Assembly: GCA_903888395.1 (NCBI GenBank)
Contig: CAISTO010000046.1
Span: 1 to 8,579, forward strand
DNA: 8,579 nucleotides
Direction: 5' to 3'
Origin: an uncultured Bacteroidota bacterium
Lineage (GTDB): Bacteria; Bacteroidota; Bacteroidia; UKL13-3
The notes below the pieces were generated by a model. It worked only from the letters and a program-made list of their open reading frames with translations, was not told the DNA's origin and searched no databases. Numbering within the stretch: the stretch's first letter is position 1; each line of letters opens with the position of its first letter. The position numbers and the translations under genes were made by a program. Shown piece by piece: positions 1 through 6,996 of the stretch.

Positions 1-306
1 AGGTTCCAACGGATCGTCATTTACTTCAGAACCTTCCACTACAGGAATGTATTCATCTAATAAATGAATCATGAGCCTGGCAATCCTCGTTTTTGCTTGT
101 CCGCGCAAGCCTAATAAAATAATGTTATGCTGCGATAAAATGGCAGTTTGCAATTGCGGTAAAACAGTCTCATCATATCCTTGAATTCCTTCAAATGGAT
201 TGATTCCACCTTTTAAAAATGCAATCAAATTAGTACGCATTTCTTCTTTTACACTTTTGGGTTTATATCCGCTTGCTTTTAATTGTGCTATTGTTTTTAT
301 GTTCAT
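1..306 (-). CDS. MoxR/magnesium chelatase-type AAA+ ATPase, N-terminal part (cut by window edge)
   Basis: I translated this frame by hand from the ATG at 306-304; it stays open for 102 codons to the window edge, so the C-terminal part is missing. Residues 66-73 read GLRGQAKT, a Walker A (GxxGxxKT) nucleotide-binding loop, preceded by the hydrophobic strand NIILL. The stretch PFEGIQGYDETVLPQLQTAI (residues 37-56) resembles the entry to the AAA+ core in the magnesium chelatase ChlI/MoxR families. Walker B and later motifs lie outside the window. The gene follows the VWA gene (415-1512) on the same strand, 108 bp downstream. ATPase plus VWA protein is a well-known pairing in which the ATPase remodels or loads metal into a client via the VWA partner; the client here is unknown. 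No Shine-Dalgarno sequence is visible; the start is chosen because it is the first ATG of the frame after the repeat-filled gap. Confidence 0.82.
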   Translation of the reverse strand, partial: MNIKTIAQLKASGYKPKSVKEEMRTNLIAFLKGGINPFEGIQGYDETVLPQLQTAILSQHNIILLGLRGQAKTRIARLMIHLLDEYIPVVEGSEVNDDPLEP

Positions 307-313
307 TTTTTTT

Positions 314-364
314 ATTGAAAGATTGAAAGATTACAAGATTGAAATATTAAAAGATTTCAAGATT
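314..364. repeat. Degenerate 8-bp tandem repeat, ATTGAAAG type
   Basis: Six consecutive 8-mers start at 314: ATTGAAAG, ATTGAAAG, ATTACAAG, ATTGAAAT, ATTAAAAG, ATTTCAAG, then ATT. The period is exact while the letters have drifted. It lies in the gap between the VWA gene and the ATPase gene, just upstream of the ATPase start. Confidence 0.85.
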
Positions 365-368
365 ATAT

Positions 369-401
369 ATTGTCTATTGCTTATTGCTAATTGCCTATTG
401 G
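369..401 (-). repeat. Degenerate CAATAGG/GCAAT repeat, reverse orientation
   Basis: Read on the minus strand this is a run of CCAATAGG, CAATTAG, CAATAAG, CAATAGA, CAAT, with a period of about 7 bp. It is the same family as the repeat at 1631-1719, where it reads in the plus orientation. It lies just downstream of the VWA stop codon. Confidence 0.7.
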
Positions 402-414
402 ATTCATTCAAAAT

Positions 415-1512
415 TTATTTCACCGCTTTCCTCTTCCCGCGTTCAAAGTCTTCAAATATAAAATCGCCTAATCCGTTTAATCCGCTAAAGTATGCCTTAC
501 CATTATTTACTTGTGTAAACTCTCTTACAAATTGCTGCAAATAAGGATCAGTTGCAATCATAAAAGTAGTAATAGGAATATTTATTCTCCTAGCTTGTGC
601 GGCCATGGTTAAGGTTTTATTGATTACTTTTCTATCCAATCCAAAACTGTTTTGATAGTAGCCATTGCCTTCTTTCAAACAAGTTGGCTTGCCATCGGTA
701 ATCATAAATATTTGTTTATTAGCATTTTTTCTTCTTCGTAAAATATCCATGGCTAACTCCAAACCTGCATAGGTATTGGTATGGTAAGGTCCTACTTGTA
801 AGTAAGGTAAATCTTTCACTTCTATTGGCCAAGCATCATTTCCAAAAACTATAATATCTAAAGTATCTTTTGGGTATTTTGTTTTAATTAATTCGGCCAA
901 TGCCATGGCTACTTTTTTAGCAGGCGTAATGCGGTCTTCACCATATAATATCATGCTGTGACTAATGTCAATCATTAATACAGTAGATGTTTGTGTTTTA
1001 AAATCACGTTCCCGAATTTCTAAATCATTTTCGGTTAAATTAAAGTGTTCTATTCCATGATTTACTTGTGCGTTATGCAAACTTGCAGTCATGTCTATTT
1101 GGTCTATATGGTCGCCAAAACTATATTTACGAATATCGCTATTGGTTTCATCGCCCATGCCGGTAAACTTTGTTTTATGATTACCAGGACCACTTTTTTT
1201 CAATTTGCCAAAAACCTCTTCTAAACTCTTTTTCCTGATGGTTTGGTTGGTTTTTCCGGTTGGAGTAAAATCGCCATTCACAACATTTTCTTTTACAAAA
1301 CCTTTGTCTTTTAGGTCTTGAATAAAATTTCCCATGCCGTATTCATGATTGGTAAAATGATGTTTCCTGTCTACTTCATTCATCCAATCTAAAGTTTCGG
1401 CTACGTCACCGTTTGTATGTTGCATCATTTGCAAAAACAATTCAAGCATTTGATCAAATAAAGTGCCTTTGGTATTATTGGGAATATATTTTGAAAATAA
1501 AAAACCTTTCAT
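415..1512 (-). CDS. VWA domain-containing protein, probable partner of the adjacent MoxR-like ATPase
   Basis: A 365-residue protein with no signal peptide or membrane segment, so probably cytoplasmic. The N-terminal half (about 1-170) is charged and helical-looking with no domain I can name. The C-terminal half is a von Willebrand factor A domain, from about residue 176 to 345. It begins VLMIDISHS, giving the metal-ion-dependent adhesion site residues D182, S184 and S186. The later MIDAS positions are plausibly T247 (in HTNTYAG) and D273 (in MITDGKPT), so all key ligands appear intact. The gene precedes the AAA+ ATPase gene on the same strand, and such pairs work together in ATP-driven remodelling or metal insertion. 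The first ATG of the frame at 1512 gives a sensible start (MKGFLFSKY); a second possibility would have to be well inside the conserved N-terminus. No convincing promoter box is seen upstream. VWA identity is near certain, the precise role unknown. Confidence 0.88.
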   Translation of the reverse strand: MKGFLFSKYIPNNTKGTLFDQMLELFLQMMQHTNGDVAETLDWMNEVDRKHHFTNHEYGMGNFIQDLKDKGFVKENVVNGDFTPTGKTNQTIRKKSLEEVFGKLKKSGPGNHKTKFTGMGDETNSDIRKYSFGDHIDQIDMTASLHNAQVNHGIEHFNLTENDLEIRERDFKTQTSTVLMIDISHSMILYGEDRITPAKKVAMALAELIKTKYPKDTLDIIVFGNDAWPIEVKDLPYLQVGPYHTNTYAGLELAMDILRRRKNANKQIFMITDGKPTCLKEGNGYYQNSFGLDRKVINKTLTMAAQARRINIPITTFMIATDPYLQQFVREFTQVNNGKAYFSGLNGLGDFIFEDFERGKRKAVK

Positions 1513-1630
1513 GATGTGTATTTACTAGTGGTAAAATTATATATAGTAATTCAAAAAAAGGCTATTTTGTTTTAAATAAATAAAAAAATATTTTCTCACT
1601 TTATAATCAATCACATAAACTAAATTTATA
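1513..1630. other. AT-rich gene-free stretch upstream of the VWA gene
   Basis: This is the left part of a 356-bp gene-free interval (1513-1868). I see no gene or RNA here. The only promoter-like string for the leftward VWA gene is TAATTTTA on the minus strand (1539-1532), one base off the Bacteroidota TAnnTTTG box and without a well-placed TTG upstream, so I do not call it a promoter. Confidence 0.5.
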
Positions 1631-1719
1631 GGCAAAGGGCAATGAGTAATAGGCAATAGGCAATTTGCAATAGGCAATTTGTCATCCTGAGCTTGTCGAA
1701 GTAGGCAATAGGCAATTTG
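1631..1719 (+). repeat. Degenerate CAATAGG / CAATTTG repeat cluster
   Basis: The stretch consists of GGCAA, GGGCAATGAG, TAATAGG, CAATAGG, CAATTTG, CAATAGG, CAATTTG and, after an interruption at 1680-1703, again CAATAGG, CAATTTG. The dominant period is 7 bp. It runs straight into the CACTTAAA array. An open frame on the minus strand across it (1537-1722) is low-complexity and not a gene. Confidence 0.8.
1681..1703 (+). repeat. Dispersed element containing TGAGCTTGTCGAA
   Basis: The segment GTCATCCTGAGCTTGTCGAA interrupts the CAATAGG repeats, which resume directly after it. Its core TGAGCTTGTCGAA (1688-1700) occurs again at 8217-8229, in the same orientation. From general familiarity with bacterial genomes I recognise the reverse complement, TTCGACAAGCTCAGGATGAC, as a frequently dispersed intergenic motif; that recognition is memory, not a search. 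Confidence 0.65.
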
Positions 1720-1839
1720 CACTTAAACACTTAAACACTTAAACACTTAAACACTTAAACACTTAAACACTTAAACACTTAAACACTTAAACACTTAAAC
1801 ACTTAAACACTTAAACACTTAAACACTTAAACACTTAAA
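1720..1839. repeat. Perfect 8-bp minisatellite, 15 copies of CACTTAAA
   Basis: Fifteen uninterrupted identical copies of CACTTAAA fill exactly 120 bp. The array decays into TTTTAAAC, TTAAAAAT over the next 16 bp, which reach the promoter-like box of the following gene. Every reading frame on either strand meets a TAA stop within the array, so it is non-coding. Complete identity of copies implies recent expansion or ongoing slippage, or possibly an assembly-compressed array. Confidence 0.97.
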
Positions 1840-1856
1840 TTTTAAACTTAAAAATA

Positions 1857-1864
1857 TACATTTG
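1857..1864 (+). promoter_or_regulatory. Bacteroidota -7 box (TACATTTG), likely leaderless start
   Basis: TACATTTG matches the TAnnTTTG -7 consensus used by the Bacteroidota primary sigma factor. Only CCCC separates it from the ATG at 1869, so a transcript starting a few bases after the box would begin at or next to the start codon, without room for a leader. The place of the -33 element falls at the end of the CACTTAAA array or its decayed edge; no clear TTG is present there. Confidence 0.5.
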
Positions 1865-1868
1865 CCCC

Positions 1869-2885
1869 ATGCTTAAAACAATTTATACCACCGCATTATT
1901 ATCAGTTATTTTTATTGCAAACGCACAACAAAAAGTTAGCGTAGCATTTTATAATCAAGAAAATTTGTTCGACACCATTAACGATCCTAACAAAAACGAT
2001 GAAGAATTTTTACCGGAAGGTAAATACAAATGGAATACTGAAAAGTATAATAACAAACTGACTCACATGGCACAAGTTATTGCTAGCATGAATGAGGGCA
2101 AAGGTGCTGATTTTATTGGTATGTGCGAAGTAGAAAGTGTAAATGCTTTATTTGATTTAAGCCAAAACAGTCAGCTAAAAAAACAAGATTATAAATTAGT
2201 GTTTTTTGAAGGTGCGGATGAACGTGGAATTGACAATGGATTTTTATATAAAAGTAGTTTGGTAAAAGCGGCTACTGGAAAAACATTTGAAATAAATCCG
2301 GAAGGATTAGGTGGCGACCATACTAGAAATATATTATTAGCAGAAATTACATTGAAGAATAATGAAAAGATTTATTTCTTAGTAAACCATTGGCCAAGCC
2401 GCAGAGAAGGAGAAAACGAAAGTGAATTTAAACGCAAGTTTGTGGCCAGTGAAGTGCGCAGCATTTGTGACAACATTTATAAAACTAATCCAAAAGCTAA
2501 TATTATAGTAATGGGCGATTTGAATGATGAACCTACAAACTTATCGGTGATTACTTCGCTTGGTGCTACTGGCGCAATGTCAAGAACCAAAGATAATTTA
2601 TTGTTTAACACCATGTATGCTTTGGCAATGGACGGACAAGGAAGCCACAAATACCAAGGTAAATGGGGCATGTTAGACCAAATAATAATCAATGCTAATT
2701 TGTTGAATGAAAAATCTAAAGTGCAATATGTAAAAGAATCAGCGCAAGTTTACAAGCAAGATTTTATGTTAGAAACTGCGGAAAAATATAAAGGCAATCC
2801 TTTTAGAACTTTTGTAGGAAACAAATATTTAAATGGTTACAGCGACCATTTGCCTGTGATGATTTATTTGAATGTTGGGAAGTAG
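1869..2885 (+). CDS. Secreted endonuclease/exonuclease/phosphatase (EEP) family protein
   Basis: 338 residues. Residues 1-19 (MLKTIYTTALLSVIFIANA) form a signal peptide with probable cleavage after ANA, so the mature enzyme is periplasmic, outer-surface or secreted. The metal-dependent phosphodiesterase fold is shown by motifs in the expected order: FYNQENLFDT (27-36), the catalytic-metal glutamate in GMCEVES (E87), NHWPSRR (173-179, with H174), MGDLNDEP (D217 and N219) and YSDHLPV (D326, H327). WGMLDQIII near 266-274 is also typical of the family. Family members cleave phosphodiester or phosphomonoester bonds in nucleic acids, lipids or inositol phosphates; the substrate cannot be told from sequence. 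Catalytic residues appear complete and length is ordinary. The start follows a TACATTTG box by four bases. A hotdog-fold gene follows after 121 bp. Confidence 0.88.
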   Translation: MLKTIYTTALLSVIFIANAQQKVSVAFYNQENLFDTINDPNKNDEEFLPEGKYKWNTEKYNNKLTHMAQVIASMNEGKGADFIGMCEVESVNALFDLSQNSQLKKQDYKLVFFEGADERGIDNGFLYKSSLVKAATGKTFEINPEGLGGDHTRNILLAEITLKNNEKIYFLVNHWPSRREGENESEFKRKFVASEVRSICDNIYKTNPKANIIVMGDLNDEPTNLSVITSLGATGAMSRTKDNLLFNTMYALAMDGQGSHKYQGKWGMLDQIIINANLLNEKSKVQYVKESAQVYKQDFMLETAEKYKGNPFRTFVGNKYLNGYSDHLPVMIYLNVGK

Positions 2886-2889
2886 GTTA

Positions 2890-2927
2890 TTTATTGATTT
2901 ATTGATTTATTGATTTATTGATTTATT
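2890..2927. repeat. 8-bp tandem repeat TTTATTGA, 4.75 copies
   Basis: Four perfect copies of TTTATTGA followed by TTTATT begin five bases after the stop codon of the EEP gene. The rest of this 121-bp gap is AT-rich with no clear promoter or terminator. Confidence 0.93.
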
Positions 2928-2989
2928 ATTGGAATAAAAAACCGTCAATTGTAATTCTCAGTACACCAAAAAAATTATACGATGTTACC

Positions 2990-3048
2990 ATCAAAATATA
3001 AACTTAATGAATTTATTAGACTTAGTATATAATCAAAATATAAACTTA
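2990..3048 (+). repeat. 17-bp direct repeat straddling the start of the hotdog-fold gene
   Basis: ATCAAAATATAAACTTA occurs at 2990-3006, directly before the ATG, and again at 3032-3048 inside the first codons. The offset is 42 bp (14 codons). A shorter TACACCAA also occurs on both sides, at about 2962 and 3053. The intervening sequences do not otherwise match. Confidence 0.85.
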
Positions 3049-3426
3049 CAATACACCAACAAAAAGGATTGTATTTTTATGTTACCATTGAATGAAAACT
3101 TGCAAAACCATGTTCATTCATTTCATGCTGCTGCTATATTTTCATTGGCGGAAGCTACCAGCGCACAGTTTTTAATTAATACCTTTAAAATTTTTGAAAA
3201 TACGGTAGTTCCATTGCTAAGAGCAACCAACACAAAGTATAAAAAACCTGGTTTAACAAATATATATGGTAAAGCAATGTTGATGAATGAAACCAAAGAA
3301 GAAATAATTACCCTATTGAATAATAAAAAACGTGCTTTGGTAACTATAAAAGTGGAGGTAATAGACGAAGCTGAATTTATTATTTTTACAGGAACTTTCG
3401 AATGGTTTTTAAGTATGAATGCATAA
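3007..3426 (+). CDS. Hotdog-fold thioesterase-like protein (PaaI/YiiD_C/DUF4442-like)
   Basis: 139 residues, no signal peptide, so cytoplasmic. The segment NHVHSFHAAAIFSLAEATSA (residues 34-53) has the pattern of the long central helix of hotdog-fold thioesterases, with H40 and E49 in places where these enzymes often keep a His/Asn and an acidic residue. The rest alternates in strand-like stretches (RATNTKYKKPG, RALVTIKVEVID, FIIFTGTFEWFL), fitting the five-stranded hotdog sheet, and length is typical of a single domain. Such proteins hydrolyse acyl-CoA or acyl-carrier-protein thioesters; the substrate here is unknown. The chosen ATG gives a complete N-terminal strand; the next in-frame ATG at 3079 would remove it. 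The stop codon TAA begins the A-run of the following hairpin. It could be co-transcribed with the EEP gene 121 bp upstream, or have its own unrecognised promoter. Confidence 0.7.
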   Translation: MNLLDLVYNQNINLQYTNKKDCIFMLPLNENLQNHVHSFHAAAIFSLAEATSAQFLINTFKIFENTVVPLLRATNTKYKKPGLTNIYGKAMLMNETKEEIITLLNNKKRALVTIKVEVIDEAEFIIFTGTFEWFLSMNA

Positions 3427-3467
3427 AAAAAGGCACCATCAATAGTTTATAATTGATAGCACCTTTT
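3425..3467 (-). terminator. Rho-independent-type terminator of the T9SS gene
   Basis: Arms 3428-3443 and 3452-3467 (16 bp each) enclose an 8-base loop. On the minus strand all 16 positions pair, three of them as G-U wobbles, and the hairpin ends in a run of U from the A-stretch at 3425-3431. On the plus strand the same three positions are C-A or A-C mismatches, so it is a better terminator for the leftward gene (stop at 3493) than for the rightward gene ending at 3426, though it may act on both. Confidence 0.75.
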
Positions 3468-3492
3468 CAGTTTAAAAGTATAATATTTTTAA

Positions 3493-6087
3493 TTAGTTCT
3501 TCAAAAACTTAGTATAATAAATTTGATTTTTCACTTCAATTTTTACTAAGTACATTCCATTGTTCAAATCGTTAATTGGAACAATTTGTTGTTTGTTTAA
3601 TAATGCTTTATATACTTGCTTACCTGTTAAATCAAACAATGTTAACATACCATCATTGTTGCTTTCAGCAATTTCTATAGTTATAAAATCTTTAGCTGGA
3701 TTTGGATAAACTTTCACCATTGAATTAGCCAATAATGTTTCTAATGAAGTATTTGTAATCACTATTTGTTTTGTAGAGGTATCAGTACAGTTATTTAAAT
3801 TTTTAGCAATTAATTTAACCGTATAATTCCCACTTTTATTATATGTAAACGAAGAGTTTTTTAACAACGATGTTGAATTATTGGCATCACCAAATAACCA
3901 TAAACTACTGGTAGAATCGGATGATAAATTGGTAAACACTACTTTGTTTTTATTTACATTATTACTGTCTGTTTTAAAATATTCAAAACTAAAATTAGCC
4001 ATTGGATTTGGGTAAATGTTAATAGTAACTTCGTTCGATGAATCACTGCAATTTGAAATGGTATCAGTAACTATTGCTTTAACTGAATTAGTTGCATTTA
4101 CGGTGAACATATTGGTAAAATTAATCACTTCTGAACTTCCAGCATACAAAAGTTTTCGCGTTGGAATAATTTGATAATATTGAAACAAATGCGAGTTAGC
4201 ACCTTTTGCCGCTCTTGCGTCTATGGCTTCCCCTTGACAATAGTTTGGAACAAACTTATCGGGAACCAAATTAGGTTTAATCGGACTAATATTTCCTTTA
4301 ATTACAAAGGTAGAATCTACTATTGGACAAACATTATCAGTACTGTCTTTTACTTTTATTCTTACTAAATTATTGCCATTTTTTACATTAAAAGTATAAA
4401 GTTTATTACGGCTGTATGTCGATATCGTACTTTCAAATTCATACTGAATAATATAATTTGGATTTGATATATTAGTTAATTCAATGGTTGAAGGCATGCT
4501 CGTGTTCAAACTATTGATGCATATATTTTTATTGTAAGCATATGTAATATTGATTGGATTACATCCATTGTTTACACATGTTTTAGTGCCAGTAATTCCC
4601 GCGCCACACGGACCAATTGCTTTTGCTCTTACCAAAATAGTTACCGATGAATTAGGCAACAAAGCTGTTACAGTATGCGATAATTGATTAGCACCATTTG
4701 CATCGCTCCATGAATTTCCGCTATTTGTACTTACTTCATAATTACTAAAACCTGCAACTTGTAACCAAGTATACTGCATGCTTGATGTGGTGCTATTGCC
4801 ACATGAAACTGTTGGTGCGGTTGCTTGTTCTTGAATTGAAATATATTTGTTTGGTAATGTATTGGTACAACCACTCTGAGTAATTTTTGGAGTTATTTTA
4901 TAAATGCCAACCATGCTTCTTTTTAAAACAAACAAAGGATTAGTACTCGATTGTACAAGTGTATCATTTACAAAATACTGAGAAGTAAATCCACTTCCCG
5001 ATAAGTCAAATACCACTGAATCGTTTTTACATATGGTATCATTTGTAGCAAACAATACTGATTGGGGAAGATTGGCTTTAAAGGGTTTTATAAAACTAGA
5101 ATTAGCAAAGCAGCCCGTTGTATTAGTAACCCTTACTCGGTAATTTATACTATCAGCAACTTTAATTGACGATGTAGTAAAGTTTCCTGGAGTCCATAAA
5201 TACTGTAGGCCAGTTCCTGTATTTGCCTGCAATGTTATACTATCATTGCTACAAATTGTTAAACCATTAGGCGCAGTAATAGTTGCTGTTGGTTTAGCAT
5301 TAACTATTACATTTAAACTTGTTACTGGCGATGAACCACTGCTGTTAGAAGTAGTTAATCTAATTGTTTTTGTACCAGTGGTAGTATATACTACATATAC
5401 ATTTTGCCCACTACCAGTATTTGGATTGTTATTTAAAAACTGCCAGTTAAATGTAGTAGGATTATTGATTCCACTACCTGCCAAATATAAAGTATCACCC
5501 AAACATAAAGTTGTACTAGAAGGTGTAATTACTGCAGTGGGAAGATTTGTAACCTGACTGATAGAAAATGTTTTTAAATAAATTAAATCACCCGAGGTAC
5601 TTGAATTTGCGTTAGTTCCATTAAATGCAGCATAAAAAGTTACGGTACCCGTACCAGAAATTGGTGCTGTCCAATCAAAAGTCCAAGATGAACTGTTACT
5701 CCCATTTTGTGAAATATACGTTTTACTTGAACTTGTTTGTAAACCAGTTCCCGTGCCTGCAGCAATTATTCCTGCCATTGCATTAGAGGAATTTAAACTA
5801 GTAAGTTGAAATCCATTTTTACTTGTAGCTGCCGAATTTCCATTAAAGGTTAATGTATAAGTAGTACCTGGAATATATCCATTCGTGGGCAAACCAGTTA
5901 ATGCAATTGAACTCCATGCTGTTCCACTTGTAATTGCCGAACCTCCGTGACAAGATGTACAGTTTCCATTTCCGGGATCGCCTGCATTAGCCGCAGGTGG
6001 ATTACTTGAATAAGTATAAACAGTTAATGATAATAAGCATATTGCCGATATAATTATCATTCGATAGATTGTAGTTGTTTTTATCAT
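3493..6087 (-). CDS. T9SS-exported multidomain protein with choice-of-anchor V-like CxxCH domain and PKD/Ig-like repeats
   Basis: 864 residues. An N-terminal signal or membrane segment (about 8-26, IYRMIIISAICLLSLTVYT) leads to a domain of roughly 28-178 that contains GNGNCTSCHGGS; C43-T-S-C46-H47 is a CxxCH, the covalent c-type haem motif. NPPAANAGDPGNGNCTSCHGG followed by a Ser/Thr/Gly-rich Reeler-like beta domain resembles the Bacteroidota choice-of-anchor V domain; the name is from memory. Then come extracellular beta-sandwich modules: PKD-like about 183-262, Ig-like about 265-335 and 340-420, fibronectin-III-like about 424-505, two less clear modules to about 690, and a PKD-like module about 694-778 (FGD...GNYTVKLIAKN). 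Residues 790-864 form the T9SS type A sorting domain, with VYPNPAKDFITIEI, LFDLTGKQVY and NGMYLVKIEVKNQIYYTKFLKN. The protein should be exported across the outer membrane and cell-attached or released. Function unknown; adhesion is only a guess. Confidence 0.88.
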   Translation of the reverse strand: MIKTTTIYRMIIISAICLLSLTVYTYSSNPPAANAGDPGNGNCTSCHGGSAITSGTAWSSIALTGLPTNGYIPGTTYTLTFNGNSAATSKNGFQLTSLNSSNAMAGIIAAGTGTGLQTSSSKTYISQNGSNSSSWTFDWTAPISGTGTVTFYAAFNGTNANSSTSGDLIYLKTFSISQVTNLPTAVITPSSTTLCLGDTLYLAGSGINNPTTFNWQFLNNNPNTGSGQNVYVVYTTTGTKTIRLTTSNSSGSSPVTSLNVIVNAKPTATITAPNGLTICSNDSITLQANTGTGLQYLWTPGNFTTSSIKVADSINYRVRVTNTTGCFANSSFIKPFKANLPQSVLFATNDTICKNDSVVFDLSGSGFTSQYFVNDTLVQSSTNPLFVLKRSMVGIYKITPKITQSGCTNTLPNKYISIQEQATAPTVSCGNSTTSSMQYTWLQVAGFSNYEVSTNSGNSWSDANGANQLSHTVTALLPNSSVTILVRAKAIGPCGAGITGTKTCVNNGCNPINITYAYNKNICINSLNTSMPSTIELTNISNPNYIIQYEFESTISTYSRNKLYTFNVKNGNNLVRIKVKDSTDNVCPIVDSTFVIKGNISPIKPNLVPDKFVPNYCQGEAIDARAAKGANSHLFQYYQIIPTRKLLYAGSSEVINFTNMFTVNATNSVKAIVTDTISNCSDSSNEVTINIYPNPMANFSFEYFKTDSNNVNKNKVVFTNLSSDSTSSLWLFGDANNSTSLLKNSSFTYNKSGNYTVKLIAKNLNNCTDTSTKQIVITNTSLETLLANSMVKVYPNPAKDFITIEIAESNNDGMLTLFDLTGKQVYKALLNKQQIVPINDLNNGMYLVKIEVKNQIYYTKFLKN

Positions 6088-6205
6088 ATAATATTTTTTA
6101 CAATAATATAAAAAGTAAATATTTATTGAAAGTCATAATTGCAATATTTTATTAATTTTTAAAATCATCATTCAGATTTAGTTAATCACTTTAGATAAAT
6201 GCAAA

Positions 6206-6213
6206 CAAAGTTA
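6206..6213 (-). promoter_or_regulatory. -7-like box for the T9SS gene (TAACTTTG, minus strand)
   Basis: On the minus strand TAACTTTG fits TAnnTTTG. It lies about 120 bp before the start at 6087, implying a leader of roughly 110 nt. No clear -33 TTG is visible upstream, so the call rests on this box and its position. Confidence 0.4.
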
Positions 6214-6214
6214 A

Positions 6215-6222
6215 TACCTTTG
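6215..6222 (+). promoter_or_regulatory. -7-like box for mnmD (TACCTTTG)
   Basis: TACCTTTG followed by CATTT fits the TAnnTTTG consensus and is one base away from the opposite-facing box at 6206-6213. A start a few bases downstream would give mnmD a leader of about 60 nt. No clear TTG at -33 is seen. The rest of the 204-bp gap (6088-6291) is AT-rich, with no gene or RNA that I can see. Confidence 0.42.
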
Positions 6223-6291
6223 CATTTGGTTTAAATTTAATATCCGTTAACAAAAATATTTTTAGTTGATAGCTGCCACTAGCCAAAATAA

Positions 6292-6996
6292 ATGCAAAAC
6301 AATCACCAATTAATAACTACTGCCGATGGTTCGCATACTTTATTTCATGAAGCATTGAACGAAACTTACCATTCCAAAAATGGTGCCTTGCAAGAAAGTT
6401 TACATGTGTTTATACAAAATGGATTGGTGAATTTTATAAATCAAAATCAAGTTGAAAAAATCCATATTTTTGAAGTAGGATTTGGAACTGGCTTAAATGC
6501 TATTCTTACTTTAAAGGATGCCATGACTAGAAATATAAAAATTAATTTTACTTGCATCGAAGCTTATCCTTTAAATATTGATACCATCAACCAATTGAAT
6601 TATTTAAAAGAGGAAAGTGCTATTTTAAAATCCTTATTTAATAAAATGCATCATTGTAATTGGAACGAATGGGTAGGAATAAATGAATATTTTTCTATTT
6701 ATAAAATGGAAAATAAATTAGAGCATATTAGCACCAACGAATTATTAAAAATCAGTCATCCATTCGATATGATTTACTTTGATGCATTTGCTCCAGATAA
6801 ACAACCTGAACTTTGGACTACAAGCATTTTTAAAACGATGTTTGACACCATGAAAATTGGAAGTATATTGGTTACATATTCAGCAAAAGGTGATGTAAAA
6901 AGAGCTTTGCGCGAAGCAGGTTTTATTGTAAAAAGATTAGCCGGACCAATTGGAAAAAGGCATATGCTGTGTGCGGAGAAAGCGAATAGTTTATAG
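6292..6996 (+). CDS. mnmD: tRNA (5-methylaminomethyl-2-thiouridine)(34) methyltransferase MnmD
   Basis: 234 residues, cytoplasmic, the usual size of stand-alone MnmD. It should transfer a methyl group from S-adenosylmethionine to the 5-aminomethyl(-2-thio)uridine at wobble position 34 of tRNAs for split-box codons, the last step of mnm5s2U synthesis. The N-terminus reads TTADGSHTLFHE...YHSKNGALQESLHVFI, the family's typical entry. The SAM-binding loop is EVGFGTGLNA (61-70) with acidic E90 after the second strand (CIEAYP). The signature FDAFAPDKQPELW (163-175) and the C-terminal YSAKGDVKRALREAGF and GPIGKRHM blocks are as expected for MnmD and for the N-terminal domain of E. coli MnmC. The next gene, 72 bp on, is a DAO-family oxidoreductase comparable to the C-terminal MnmC domain. 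No Shine-Dalgarno sequence precedes the ATG. The stop codon overlaps a GACCATA repeat. Confidence 0.92.
   Translation: MQNNHQLITTADGSHTLFHEALNETYHSKNGALQESLHVFIQNGLVNFINQNQVEKIHIFEVGFGTGLNAILTLKDAMTRNIKINFTCIEAYPLNIDTINQLNYLKEESAILKSLFNKMHHCNWNEWVGINEYFSIYKMENKLEHISTNELLKISHPFDMIYFDAFAPDKQPELWTTSIFKTMFDTMKIGSILVTYSAKGDVKRALREAGFIVKRLAGPIGKRHMLCAEKANSL

Noticed and set aside
200..544. 114-codon open frame on the plus strand crossing the ATPase start and the VWA 3' end
   Set aside because: It overlaps two well-supported minus-strand genes and a repeat, and shows no recognisable domain.
1532..1539. TAATTTTA on the minus strand as a promoter for the VWA gene
   Set aside because: It lacks the final G of the TAnnTTTG box and the nearest TTG upstream is at the wrong spacing.
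1537..1722. 61-codon open frame on the minus strand
   Set aside because: Its residues come from the CAATAGG repeats and the TGAGCTTGTCGAA element; low complexity, no domain and no start signal.
1845..1857. AACTTAAAAATAT, shared between the EEP gene promoter region and the type B tails of the right-end array
   Set aside because: It is low-complexity A/T sequence and probably coincidental; nothing else in the two regions matches.
5246..5557. 103-codon hydrophobic open frame on the plus strand
   Set aside because: It lies wholly inside and antisense to the T9SS protein, whose frame is well supported by domains over its full length; the hydrophobicity is a by-product of the Thr/Asn-rich codons read in reverse.
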